From Streptomyces sp. R41 (GTDB taxonomy: Bacteria > Actinomycetota > Actinomycetes > Streptomycetales > Streptomycetaceae), in assembly GCF_041053055.1 (NCBI RefSeq), contig NZ_CP163443.1, forward strand, positions 10,275,001 through 10,339,000: a stretch of 64,000 nt of DNA, given 5' to 3'. The notes under the pieces are model-generated. The model had not been told where the DNA came from. It ran no database searches and saw only the letters and a list, made by a program, of their open reading frames with translations. The translations under genes were made by a program, and so were the position numbers. Positions 38,457 through 49,117 of this stretch are shown here, in pieces. Every line of letters begins with the position of its first letter. Within the stretch, counting starts at the first letter, position 1.

Positions 38457-39545
38457 ATGACTGAGGCGACGCCGGACACGGTCGGCGCTGCGGACGCCAC
38501 AGGCGCGCCCGCCGACGAGACACCCACGATCCACATTCTCTGGATCAACGCGGGGCTGAGCTGCGACGGCGACTCGGTCGCCTTGACGGCGGCCATGCAG
38601 CCGAGCATCGAGGAAATCGTGCTCGGCGCTCTGCCGGGACTGCCGAAGATCGCCGTCCACTGGCCGCTCATCGACTTCGAATGCGGTCCGGTCGGCGGTT
38701 CGGACACGTTCATCGAGTGGTTCTTCAAGGGGGAGCGGGGCGAGATCGACCCGTTCGTGCTGGTCGTCGAGGGATCCGTCCCCAACGAGGCGATCAAGCC
38801 GGAGGGTTATTGGTGCGGCTTCGGGGACAACCCGGAGACGGGCCAGCCGATCACGACCAGCGAGTGGATCGACCGGCTCGCGCCGAAGGCACTGGCGGTC
38901 GTCGCCATCGGCACCTGCGCCACGTACGGCGGTATCCACGCCATGGCGGGCAACCCGACCGGCGCGATGGGCGTGCCGGACTACCTCGGCTGGGACTGGA
39001 AGTCCAAGGCCGGCATCCCCATCGTGTGTGTCCCCGGCTGTCCGATCCAGCCCGACAACTTCTCCGAGACGCTCACGTATCTGCTCTACCAGGCGGCCGG
39101 CGCCGCACCGATGATTCCGCTGGACGACAAGCTGCGTCCGACCTGGCTGTTCGGGGCCACCGTGCACGAGGGCTGTGACCGGGCGGGCTACTACGAGCAG
39201 GGTGAGTTCGCCCTGTCGTACGACTCGCCGAAGTGCCTGGTCAAGATCGGCTGCTGGGGCCCCGTGGTCAAGTGCAACGTGCCCAAGCGTGGCTGGATGA
39301 ACGGGATCGGCGGCTGCCCCAACGTCGGCGGCATCTGCATTGCCTGCACCATGCCCGGGTTCCCCGACAAGTTCATGCCGTTCATGGACGAACCGCCCGG
39401 CGCCCGGGTGTCGAGCACGGCCAGCGGTGCCTACGGCGCCGTGGTCCGCAGGCTGCGTTCGATCACCGCCAAAACCGTGGACAAGGAGCCCAAGTGGCGC
39501 CGTACCGGAGACAAGATCACCACCGGATACCGCCCCCCGTGGTGA
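38457..39545 (+). CDS. hhyS: [NiFe] hydrogenase small subunit, group 5/1h (high affinity)
   Basis: A 362-residue FeS subunit carrying three iron-sulfur clusters that pass electrons from the active site. The first proximal-cluster motif reads LSCDGDS, so the second Cys of the usual CxxC is Asp, as in the oxygen-tolerant high-affinity group 5/1h enzymes. The other ligands lie in IGTCATYGGIHA, VPGCPIQPDNF, HEGCDRAGYYEQGEFA, CLVKIGCWGPVVKC and GGCPNVGGICIACTMPGFPD. No Tat signal is present, so the enzyme stays on the cytoplasmic side. AGGAGG stands 7 bases before ATG 38457. Enzymes of this class let actinomycetes oxidise atmospheric hydrogen, often in spores or under starvation. Confidence 0.96.
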   Translation: MTEATPDTVGAADATGAPADETPTIHILWINAGLSCDGDSVALTAAMQPSIEEIVLGALPGLPKIAVHWPLIDFECGPVGGSDTFIEWFFKGERGEIDPFVLVVEGSVPNEAIKPEGYWCGFGDNPETGQPITTSEWIDRLAPKALAVVAIGTCATYGGIHAMAGNPTGAMGVPDYLGWDWKSKAGIPIVCVPGCPIQPDNFSETLTYLLYQAAGAAPMIPLDDKLRPTWLFGATVHEGCDRAGYYEQGEFALSYDSPKCLVKIGCWGPVVKCNVPKRGWMNGIGGCPNVGGICIACTMPGFPDKFMPFMDEPPGARVSSTASGAYGAVVRRLRSITAKTVDKEPKWRRTGDKITTGYRPPW

Positions 39546-39627
39546 AGTCCCGCCGCAAGTGATCCGCCCCCTGCTTCGTGCACCCCCCCCACGAACCTCC
39601 CGCGCAACGAAGGGCACGGCACAAACG

Positions 39628-41412
39628 ATGGCACCGACGACGAAGGCGGCCGGCGACGGCAGTGGCCTGGTGGAGATGGCCTGGGACCCGATCACACGGA
39701 TCGTGGGCAGCCTGGGCATCCACACCAAGATCGACTTCAAGCAGAAGCGGGTGGCGGAGTGCTACAGCACCTCGTCGGTCTTCCGCGGCTACAGCGTCTT
39801 CATGCGCGGCAAGGACCCCCGCGACGCGCACTTCATCACCAGCCGCATCTGCGGGATCTGCGGCGACAACCACGCCACGTGCTCGGTGTACACGCAGAAC
39901 ATGGCGTACGGCGTGAAGCCCCCGCATCTCGGCGAGTGGATCATCAACCTCGGTGAGTCCGCGGAGTACATGTTCGACCACAACATCTTCCAGGAGAACC
40001 TGGTAGGGGTCGACTACTGCGAGAAGATGGTCAAGGAGACCAACCCCGGCGTCCTCGAACTCGCCGAGCGTACCGAGGCGCCGCACGCGGCGGAACACGG
40101 CTATCGCACGATCGCCGACATCATGCGGTCCCTGAACCCCCTCGAGGGCGAGTTCTACCGCGAGGCCCTCCAGGTGAGCCGATACACCCGCGAGATGTTC
40201 TGCCTGATGGAGGGCCGCCATGTGCACCCCTCCACGCTCTATCCGGGCGGCGTCGGAACCATCGCCTCCGTACAGCTCTTCACGGACTACCTCAGCCGCC
40301 TGATGCGGTACGTGGAGTTCATGAAGCGCGTCGTGCCCCTGCACGACGACCTGTTCGACTTCTTCTACGAGGCGCTGCCCGGCTACGAGGAAGTGGGGCG
40401 CCGACGGGTCCTGCTCGGCTGCTGGGGAGCGCTCAACGACCCCGAGTACTGCGACTTCACCTACGCCAATATGACGGACTGGGGCCGGCGCATGTTCGTC
40501 ACCCCGGGCATCATCGTGGACGGCAAACTCGTCACCAACGACCTCACCGAGATCAACCTCGGTATCCGCATCCTGCTGGGCAGTTCCTACTACGAGGACT
40601 GGCAGGGCCAGGAGCAGTTCGTCACCCACGACCCGCTCGGCAACCCGGTCGACCCGCGCCACCCCTGGAACCAGCACACCATCCCCGCCCCGCAGAAGCG
40701 GAACTTCGACGACAAGTACAGCTGGGTGATGTCGCCCCGCTGGTTCGACGGCAAGGACCACCTCGCCCTGGACACCGGCGGCGGCCCCATCGCCCGCCTG
40801 TGGTCGACCGCCCTGTCCGGACTCGTCGACACCGGATACGTGAAGGCCACCGGCCACAGCGTCGTCATCAACCTGCCCCGCACGATGACCAGGCCCGAGA
40901 CCACCTTCGAGTGGAAGATCCCGAAGTGGAGCAACGCGCTCGAACGCAACCGCGCGCGCACCTACTTCCAGGCCTACACCGCCGCCGTCGCGCTGCACTT
41001 CGCCGAGAAGGGGCTGGAGGAGGTCCGGGCCGGACGCACCCAGACCTGGGAGAAGTTCGAGGTGCCGGACGAGAGCATCGGCGTCGGTTTCACCGAGGCG
41101 GTACGAGGCGTCCTCTCCCACCACATGGTGATCCGCGACGGCAAGATCGCCAACTATCACCCCTACCCGCCGACCCCCTGGAACGCGAGCACCAGGGACT
41201 CCTTCGGCACGCCCGGCCCGTACGAGGACGCCGTGCAGAACACCCCGATCTTCGAGGAGAACACTCCGGAGAACTTCAAGGGCATCGACATCATGCGTGC
41301 CGTGCGCAGCTTCGACCCCTGTCTGCCCTGTGGCGTCCACATGTACGTCGGGGGCGGCCGGACGGTGAAGACGATGCACGTTCCCACCGGCCTGAGCGGA
41401 CTGGGCGGATGA
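39628..41412 (+). CDS. hhyL: [NiFe] hydrogenase large subunit, group 5/1h
   Basis: A 594-residue catalytic subunit. The nickel-iron site is bound by RICGICGDNH near residue 70 and DPCLPCGVH near the C-terminus. A 23-residue tail (MYVGGGRTVKTMHVPTGL and a few more residues) follows the final His and would be removed by the peptidase encoded at 44720. Together with the small subunit it oxidises H2 to protons and electrons. The group 5/1h assignment rests on the partner's Asp-ligated cluster, overall length and gene context. ATG 39628 begins 82 bases after the small subunit gene. The ribosome binding site is weak. The stop overlaps the next start (ATGA). Confidence 0.96.
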   Translation: MAPTTKAAGDGSGLVEMAWDPITRIVGSLGIHTKIDFKQKRVAECYSTSSVFRGYSVFMRGKDPRDAHFITSRICGICGDNHATCSVYTQNMAYGVKPPHLGEWIINLGESAEYMFDHNIFQENLVGVDYCEKMVKETNPGVLELAERTEAPHAAEHGYRTIADIMRSLNPLEGEFYREALQVSRYTREMFCLMEGRHVHPSTLYPGGVGTIASVQLFTDYLSRLMRYVEFMKRVVPLHDDLFDFFYEALPGYEEVGRRRVLLGCWGALNDPEYCDFTYANMTDWGRRMFVTPGIIVDGKLVTNDLTEINLGIRILLGSSYYEDWQGQEQFVTHDPLGNPVDPRHPWNQHTIPAPQKRNFDDKYSWVMSPRWFDGKDHLALDTGGGPIARLWSTALSGLVDTGYVKATGHSVVINLPRTMTRPETTFEWKIPKWSNALERNRARTYFQAYTAAVALHFAEKGLEEVRAGRTQTWEKFEVPDESIGVGFTEAVRGVLSHHMVIRDGKIANYHPYPPTPWNASTRDSFGTPGPYEDAVQNTPIFEENTPENFKGIDIMRAVRSFDPCLPCGVHMYVGGGRTVKTMHVPTGLSGLGG

Positions 41413-41942
41413 GCGCGGTGACGGCGGTGCGGCCGGTGAACGCGGAGCAGACCGGACGCCGCATCGAGGAGGTACTGGACCGCCTGGCCGCCACCGGCGA
41501 CCCGGCGGCCGCCGCGGCGGCCGAGGAACTCGTCCGGTCCCTCATGGAGTTCTACGGCTCCGGCCTGGCCCGGATCCTCCAACTGCTGTCCGCCTCCGGC
41601 GAACCGACGGCGGGACTGCTCGGCGACGAACTGGTCGCGAGCCTGCTCGTCCTGCACGACCTGCACCCCGAGGACCGCGACGCCCGCATCGCCCGGGCCC
41701 TCGACAGCATCCGGGACCATGCGCTGGAAGTGGTGGACTTCGACGAGGACACCGGCACCCTGACGCTGCGGGCCCCGGCGAGCGGCGGTTGTGGCTGCGA
41801 TTCCGGCGCGGGAACCCGGCAGGCCGCCGAGCAGGCGCTCGCCTGCTTCGCCCCGGAGGTCACAGCCGTCGACGTCCAGGCCGCCCCCGCAGAGCCCGCT
41901 CTGCTTCAGATCGGCGCCGCCCCGGCACAGGCGAAGGCCTGA
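41409..41942 (+). CDS. NifU-like protein of the hydrogenase operon
   Basis: A 177-residue protein. A helical N-terminal part (RRIEEVLDRLAATG, AAEELVRSLMEFYGSGLARIL) leads into a NifU-C-like alpha/beta domain (RIARALDSIRDHALEVVDFDEDTG, then LACFAPEVTAVDV). Where NifU scaffolds carry CxxC, this one has a GGCGCDSG block, a C-x-C arrangement. It might act as an FeS or persulfide carrier, or as a cofactor chaperone for the hydrogenase. ATG 41409 overlaps the large-subunit stop, so the two are translationally coupled. Homologues accompany this hydrogenase type in other actinomycetes, as I recall. The role is inferred. Confidence 0.8.
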   Translation: MSAVTAVRPVNAEQTGRRIEEVLDRLAATGDPAAAAAAEELVRSLMEFYGSGLARILQLLSASGEPTAGLLGDELVASLLVLHDLHPEDRDARIARALDSIRDHALEVVDFDEDTGTLTLRAPASGGCGCDSGAGTRQAAEQALACFAPEVTAVDVQAAPAEPALLQIGAAPAQAKA

Positions 41943-42610
41943 TGAGCCCGTCGCCGGTGCACCTCAGGCCACCCGGCCCCAGACCGCGTGCCTCGGGCCT
42001 GCGGAGGTTCCTCACGGAGCGTCAGCCGCAGCCGGAGCGGTGCGAGCTGTGCGCGGTGGCGGTGGCCGAGGCGGACCACCGTCACCTGGTCGACACCGAG
42101 AAACGCGCCCTCGTCTGCGCCTGTGCCGCCTGCGCGCTGCTGATGGAACAGCCGGGTGCCGCCGCGGGCCGCTTCCGCGCGGTCCCGGCCCGCTACCTCA
42201 CCGACCCCGGCCATCGCCTCGACGAGCGCGCGTGGGAGGCGTTGCAGATCCCGGTCGGCGTCGCCTTCTTCTTCCGCAACGCGGCGCTCGACCGGCTGGT
42301 CGCCCTCTACCCGAGCCCGGCCGGAGCCACCGAGAGCGAACTCGAACCGTCCACATGGACGGAGGTCCTCGGCGGCAGCCGCCTCGCCGACCTCCTCGAA
42401 CCCGACACGGAGGCGCTGCTGCTGCGCCGCACCGACGGCCGGTGCGAGTGCCATCTCGTACCGATCGACATCTGCTACGAACTCGTCGGCCGCATGCGTC
42501 TGTTGTGGCAGGGCTTCGACGGCGGAGCCGAGGCCCGTGCCGCCCTGGACGCGTTCTTCGAGGACGTCGCGCGACGCGCCCGGCCCGTGGACGAGGTGGG
42601 GCGGCCGTGA
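41942..42610 (+). CDS. DUF5947-like hydrogenase-associated protein
   Basis: A 222-residue soluble protein. It has a cysteine motif C34-x2-C37 and C59-x-C61-x2-C64, plausible for a zinc or FeS site. A conserved core follows (VPARYLTDPGHRLDERAWEAL, QIPVGVAFFFRNAALDRLVA, YPSPAGATESEL), with a C-terminal CECHLVPIDICYELVGRMRL and WQGFDGGAEARAALDAFF. The pattern matches what is labelled DUF5947. The function is unknown. The strict position between the structural genes and the peptidase and the overlapping start (ATGA at 41942) argue for a role in assembling or wiring the enzyme. Confidence 0.8.
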   Translation: MSPSPVHLRPPGPRPRASGLRRFLTERQPQPERCELCAVAVAEADHRHLVDTEKRALVCACAACALLMEQPGAAAGRFRAVPARYLTDPGHRLDERAWEALQIPVGVAFFFRNAALDRLVALYPSPAGATESELEPSTWTEVLGGSRLADLLEPDTEALLLRRTDGRCECHLVPIDICYELVGRMRLLWQGFDGGAEARAALDAFFEDVARRARPVDEVGRP

Positions 42611-43299
42611 CTGAGTTGTCCTTCGCCTGCACCGGCGTCCGCGCCGACCGGTACGCCGCCGGACCGACCCTCGTCTTCCGGCTGCGCGTCACCGCCGCCG
42701 ACAACGCGCGCGTACACGCCCTCGCACTGCGCTGCCAGATCCGCATCGAACCCGCCCGCCGCGGCTACGGCTCCGCCGAAGCCGACGGGCTGAGGGACCT
42801 CTTCGGCGAGCGCTCACGCTGGAGCAGCACGCTCCAGCCGGTGCAATTCGCCCAGGTCTCGCTCATGGTCCCCGGCTTCACCGGAGAGACCGAAGCCGAT
42901 CTCGTCGTGCCTTGCACCTACGACATGGACGTCGCCGCGGCCCGCTACCTCGCCGCGCTCACCGGTGGCGAGGTTCCGCTGCTGATGCTCTTCTCCGGCA
43001 CGGCGTTCACCGGAGCCGGCGGTTTCCGGATCGAGCCGGTCCCCTGGGACCGGGAAGCGGCCTTCCGGATGCCGGTCGCCACCTGGCGGGAGATGGTCGA
43101 GCAGCACTTCCCCGGGTGCGGCTGGATCCGGCTGCCGCGCGACACCATGGACGCCCTCCTCGCCTACCGCTCACGACGCGCGCTGCCCTCCTGGGAGGCG
43201 ACCCTTCGGGCCCTGCTCGACGAGAGCGGCGCCGCGGACCCGCCCGGGAGCGACCCGTTCCGCGCGCTCACGAGCACCACCGGAAGGACGGATCCGTGA
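42607..43299 (+). CDS. DUF6084-like hydrogenase-associated protein
   Basis: A 230-residue protein of the type labelled DUF6084: LVFRLRVTAADN, ALALRCQIRIEPARRGYG, LRDLFGERSRW, VPCTYDMDVAAARYLAAL, GGEVPLLMLFSGTAFTGAGG, IEPVPWDREAAFRMPVATW. The alternating hydrophobic pattern suggests a beta-sandwich fold. There is no cofactor motif apart from scattered cysteines. GTG 42607 overlaps the previous stop (GTGA). It is one of three uncharacterised consecutive genes in the hydrogenase operon. A chaperone or subunit-docking role is a guess. Confidence 0.8.
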   Translation: MTELSFACTGVRADRYAAGPTLVFRLRVTAADNARVHALALRCQIRIEPARRGYGSAEADGLRDLFGERSRWSSTLQPVQFAQVSLMVPGFTGETEADLVVPCTYDMDVAAARYLAALTGGEVPLLMLFSGTAFTGAGGFRIEPVPWDREAAFRMPVATWREMVEQHFPGCGWIRLPRDTMDALLAYRSRRALPSWEATLRALLDESGAADPPGSDPFRALTSTTGRTDP

Positions 43300-44723
43300 C
43301 CGTGACCGCGTTCGCCCCTCAGACGGAGGAGCGGTTCGCCCTCGCCCGGCAGGTGGCCGACGCCGTTCTCTTCGAGGGCTACGTGCTCTACCCGTACCGC
43401 GCTTCGGCGGCCAAGAACCGGCTGCGCTGGCAGTTCGGGGTGCTCGTGCCGCCCGCCTGGGGCGCCGAGTGCGAGGAGCACGACTTCCAGCACACCGAAT
43501 GCCTGATGGAGCCGAAGGCGGGCGCGACCCTGTCCGTCGAGCTGCGCTTCCTGCACGCCAGGCGGCGTACCGTGCAGCAGGCCCGTCCGGACGGCGGCTT
43601 CGACACGGTTGCCGAACTCCGCCTCGCCGACCGGGTGTTGGTGCCCTGGGACGAGGGCGGCGAGGAGCGCGTCGAGGTGGTCGCGTCGATGGTCGAGCTG
43701 CTCGGGGACGGCGTCACGTTTCCCTTCCGGCGCCCCGCCCGGGAGGACACCGAGCCGGTCCTGGACGCGGCCGGACGGGCCGTCGGCCGACTGGTCCGGC
43801 GGTGCGAGGAGATCAGCGGGACGCTACGGCTGTCCGCTCGCGAACTCGACGGTCCCTACCGGGCCATGCGGCTGACCGCCGTCGTCGAGAACACCACCCC
43901 CTGGACACCCTCCGAGGGCCACAGCGCCGACCGGGACGCGGCGCTGCCGCACTCCCTGGTGGCCACCCACCTCCTCATGGCCCTCGACGCCGGATCGTTC
44001 CTGTCGATGACCGATCCGCCCGAGTGGGCCAAGTCCGCGGTCACCACCTGCCGCAACCTGCACACCTGGCCCGTACTCGCGGGCGAACCCGGCCGCGCCG
44101 ACCTCGTGCTGTCCTCGCCGATCATCCTGGAGGACCACCCGGCCATCGCGCCGGAAAGCCCGGGCGCCCTCTATGACGCCACCGAGATCGACGAGATCCT
44201 CGCGCTGCGCACCGCGGCCCTCACCGACGAGGAGAAGCGCGAGGCCCGGGGCACGGATGAGCGGGCGGCCGCCGTGATCGACCTCGCGGACTCGATGCCG
44301 GCCGAGGTTCTGGAACGCCTGCACGGGGCGGTGCGCGGCCTGCGTGAGATCACCGGTCCCGCATCCGTCGCAGCCGACGGGTTTCCCGACGCGTACGGAG
44401 TGCGACGCCCGGACACCCCTTGGTGGGACCCGGCGAGTGAAGCCGGCTTCGACCCGGCGCAGGATCGCGTCGTGGTGGACGGCCGGTCGCTCGGGGCGGG
44501 CAGCCGCGTCGTACTGCGTCCGGGCCTGCGGCGCACGGACGCGCAGGACCTGTTCCTGCAGGGCCGCACCGCGAAGGTCGAGGCGGTGCTGCACGACGTC
44601 GACGGTGGGGTGCACCTGGCGGTGACGGTCGAGGGCGATCCGGGTGCCGACATCCGCAGGGAGCAGGGCCGGTTCCTGTACTTCCAGCCCGACGAGGTGA
44701 CACCGCTGGAGGACGACGCATGA
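43296..44723 (+). CDS. Unknown 475-aa hydrogenase-associated protein with a C/H metal motif
   Basis: A large uncharacterised protein starting at GTG 43296, overlapping the previous stop. The N-terminal part (FEGYVLYPYRASAAKNRLRW, QFGVLVPPAW) ends in C59-x2-H62-x3-H66-x2-C69, a possible metal-binding site. The middle is beta-rich, with blocks such as GPYRAMRLTAVVENTTPW and LPHSLVATHLLMALDAGSFLS. A conserved stretch DLVLSSPIILEDHPAIAPES is followed by YDATEIDEILALRTAALTD. The C-terminus carries a [20 protein letters not shown] segment. No known enzymatic family is evident. Position and coupling tie it to hydrogenase assembly or electron transfer. Confidence 0.8.
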   Translation: MTVTAFAPQTEERFALARQVADAVLFEGYVLYPYRASAAKNRLRWQFGVLVPPAWGAECEEHDFQHTECLMEPKAGATLSVELRFLHARRRTVQQARPDGGFDTVAELRLADRVLVPWDEGGEERVEVVASMVELLGDGVTFPFRRPAREDTEPVLDAAGRAVGRLVRRCEEISGTLRLSARELDGPYRAMRLTAVVENTTPWTPSEGHSADRDAALPHSLVATHLLMALDAGSFLSMTDPPEWAKSAVTTCRNLHTWPVLAGEPGRADLVLSSPIILEDHPAIAPESPGALYDATEIDEILALRTAALTDEEKREARGTDERAAAVIDLADSMPAEVLERLHGAVRGLREITGPASVAADGFPDAYGVRRPDTPWWDPASEAGFDPAQDRVVVDGRSLGAGSRVVLRPGLRRTDAQDLFLQGRTAKVEAVLHDVDGGVHLAVTVEGDPGADIRREQGRFLYFQPDEVTPLEDDA

Positions 44724-45271
44724 GCCTTCCCCGACAGGCAGGCCCGAGGACCCTCGTCGCCGGCATCGGCAACATCTTCCTCGGGGACGACGGCTTCGGC
44801 GTGGAGACCGCGCGCAGGCTCGCCGAGCGGCAACTGCCCAGTCACATCGAGGTCGTGGACGTCGGTGTGCGCGGGGTGCACCTCGCCTACCAGCTCCTGG
44901 ACGGCTACGACACCCTCGTCCTCGTGGACGCCACGGCACGCGGCGAAGCCCCCGGCACGCTGTACGTGATCGAGCACGAAACCCGCCGCGGAGGCGAGAC
45001 CCCGGGCGTCCCCGCGCTCGACGGGCATCGGATGACCCCCGACACCGTCCTGGCGTTGCTGGACACGCTCTGCGCCGGGACCGGCGGCGAGCCGCTGCGG
45101 CGCACCCTGATCGTCGGGTGTGAACCGGCCTCGGTCGAGGAGGGCATCGGTCTCAGCAAGCCGGTGTCCGACGCCGTACCGGAGGCCGTTCGGCTGATCG
45201 AAGAGCTGCTGCGGGGCGACGAGCCGGAAGAATCCGCGCCGCGCGCCGCGGCCGGCGAGGCTTCGAAATGA
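44720..45271 (+). CDS. Hydrogenase maturation endopeptidase (HyaD/HybD family)
   Basis: A 183-residue nickel-sensing peptidase: LVAGIGNIFLGDDGFGVETA at the N-terminus with the metal-binding Asp/Glu, VVDVGVRGVHLAYQLLDGYD, LVLVDATARGEAPGTL and a His at HRMTP. HyaD/HybD-type enzymes cut the C-terminal tail of the large subunit after nickel insertion, closing the active site. The large subunit here has such a tail, so this should be its partner. The start overlaps the previous stop (ATGA), continuing the chain of coupled genes. The C-terminal 25 residues are acidic and variable. Confidence 0.92.
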   Translation: MSLPRQAGPRTLVAGIGNIFLGDDGFGVETARRLAERQLPSHIEVVDVGVRGVHLAYQLLDGYDTLVLVDATARGEAPGTLYVIEHETRRGGETPGVPALDGHRMTPDTVLALLDTLCAGTGGEPLRRTLIVGCEPASVEEGIGLSKPVSDAVPEAVRLIEELLRGDEPEESAPRAAAGEASK

Positions 45272-45282
45272 GGAGAGACGGG

Positions 45283-45387
45283 ATGAAGAAGACCCTCATC
45301 AGCGGCGCGGCCATGGTCGCCGTGGCTGTCTTTGTCGCCGAGTTCCTTCCGGACATCAGGCGCTACCTCCGGATCCGAAGGATGTGA
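45283..45387 (+). CDS. 34-aa single-helix membrane peptide (DUF6893-like)
   Basis: A short gene after GAGGAGAGACGG. The product begins MKKTLISGAAMVAVAVFVAE and ends DIRRYLRIRRM. It has one membrane helix and a very basic C-terminal tail. The pattern (MKK, hydrophobic, LPDxxRYLxxRxM) matches what is labelled DUF6893, found next to hydrogenase genes in streptomycetes as I recall. It could anchor part of the complex at the membrane. It lies 11 bases after the peptidase gene. Confidence 0.7.
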   Translation: MKKTLISGAAMVAVAVFVAEFLPDIRRYLRIRRM

Positions 45388-45519
45388 ACCGGCGCTCCGG
45401 TCGAGCACGCCGTGAGGTTGCGTCGAACGGCGTATGCGGCGGCCGGTAACGGCGTGCCTGGGCGTCGTGCCGGGGAGCCTCGCCTCTAATGGAGGCTGGC
45501 CCTGGGAGGACGGAGACCG

Positions 45520-45915
45520 ATGCACGAGATGTCCGTCGCGCTGGCCGTGATCGACCAGGTGGAGAAGGCCGCTGCGCGGGCCGGCGACGTCACGGCGGTG
45601 CGATCGGTACGGCTCCGGGTGGGCGAACTGGCCGGTGTCGTACCCGACTCGCTCTCCTTCTGCTTCGAACTGGCCTGCGCCGGAACGGTGCTGGAAGGCG
45701 CCGATCTGGTCACCGAAACGGTGACGGGGCGGGCCCGCTGTGGGCCCTGTGCGCACGAATGGGCAGTCGGCATGCCGCCCCGGCTGAGCTGCCCCGAGTG
45801 CGGCGGGGCGGACACCGACCTGCTCTCGGGCCGGGAACTCCAGATCGTCAGCGTGCACTGGGACGACGGCCGGGCGCGCGCACACACCCGCGAACCGATC
45901 TCCGAGGAGCGCTGA
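45520..45915 (+). CDS. hypA: Hydrogenase nickel chaperone HypA
   Basis: A 131-residue protein starting MHEMSVAL, where His2 is the nickel ligand. The zinc site is formed by CGPC in RARCGPCAHEW and CPEC in LSCPECGG. HypA works with HypB to insert nickel into the large subunit. GGGAGGACGGAG lies just upstream of ATG 45520. It opens the hypABFCDE run, separated by 132 bases from the preceding small gene, so it may have its own promoter. hypB starts 3 bases after its stop. Confidence 0.96.
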   Translation: MHEMSVALAVIDQVEKAAARAGDVTAVRSVRLRVGELAGVVPDSLSFCFELACAGTVLEGADLVTETVTGRARCGPCAHEWAVGMPPRLSCPECGGADTDLLSGRELQIVSVHWDDGRARAHTREPISEER

Positions 45916-45918
45916 ACC

Positions 45919-46685
45919 ATGTGCCGTGTGGTCGACCTGCAGCAGGCCGTACTCGCCAAGAACGACGCGAGCGCGCACACTCTGCGCGCCCGCCTCGCGG
46001 CACGCGGCATCGCGGCCGTCAATCTGCTGTCCAGTCCCGGCAGCGGAAAGACCGCGCTGCTGGAACGCGAACTGCTGCTGGCACGGGAGCGGTCCATCCC
46101 CGTCGCCGCGCTGACCGCCGACCTCGCCACCGAGAACGACGCGGCGCGCCTCGCGCGTTCGGGCGTGCCCGTCAAGCAGGTCCTCACCGACGGGCTGTGC
46201 CATCTGGAGGCAGGGATGCTCGCCGGGCATCTGGAGGGATGGCTGCCCGACGACACCCGGTTGCTGTTCGTGGAGAACGTCGGCAACCTGGTCTGCCCGG
46301 CCTCCTACGACCTGGGGGAGACGCTGAGAGTCGTCCTCGCCTCCGTGACCGAGGGCGAGGACAAGCCGCTGAAGTACCCCACGGCCTTCGGTCTGGCCCA
46401 TCTGGTCGTGGTCACCAAGACGGACATCGCCGAGGCCGTCGAATTCGACGAGGCCGCGTTCCGCGACCACGTCGAGCAGGTCAACCCGGGCGTCGAGGTA
46501 CTCCTGACCTCGGCACGCCGGGGACAGGGCATCGGCGAGCTGCTCGACAGGGCGCTGGCCGCCGCGGACGGCGCGCCCCTCCACACGCCGGTCATGGCCC
46601 GGCGGCCGGACACCTCCAATCCCGCACATCAGCACGGTCATACGCACACGCACGGTGCCGACGCCATGGCCCCCGCCACACGCTC

Positions 46686-46689
<4 letters not shown>
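45919..46689 (+). CDS. hypB: Hydrogenase nickel-insertion GTPase HypB
   Basis: A 256-residue SIMIBI GTPase: VNLLSSPGSGKTALLERE (Walker A), TADLATENDA, LTDGLCHLEAGM with the metal-binding Cys-His, FVENVGNLVCPASYDLGE, VVVTKTDIAE (G4). The His-rich nickel store usually found at the N-terminus is instead at the C-terminus (AHQHGHTHTHGAD). It binds and hydrolyses GTP while delivering nickel to the large subunit with HypA. The start ATG 45919 is 3 bases after hypA, and the stop overlaps hypF by 4 bases. Confidence 0.96.
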
Positions 46690-49076
<2,387 letters not shown>

Positions 49077-49117
49077 GCAATGCGCGACCCGCAGCAAGGA
49101 ACAGCGAGGAGAGGCCC

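Noticed and set aside
38815..38823. Possible TTA in the small-subunit gene (ggttattgg)
   Set aside because: In the reading frame these bases are GGT-TAT-TGG (Gly-Tyr-Trp), so there is no TTA codon.
39517..41379. 620-codon minus-strand open frame opposite the hydrogenase large subunit
   Set aside because: Shadow frame: antisense to a certain gene, low-complexity composition and no ribosome binding site.
45489..46685. Long in-frame extension upstream of hypF
   Set aside because: It lies in the shadow of hypA and hypB. HypF homology starts at about 46740, and GTG 46686 overlaps the hypB stop as elsewhere in the operon.
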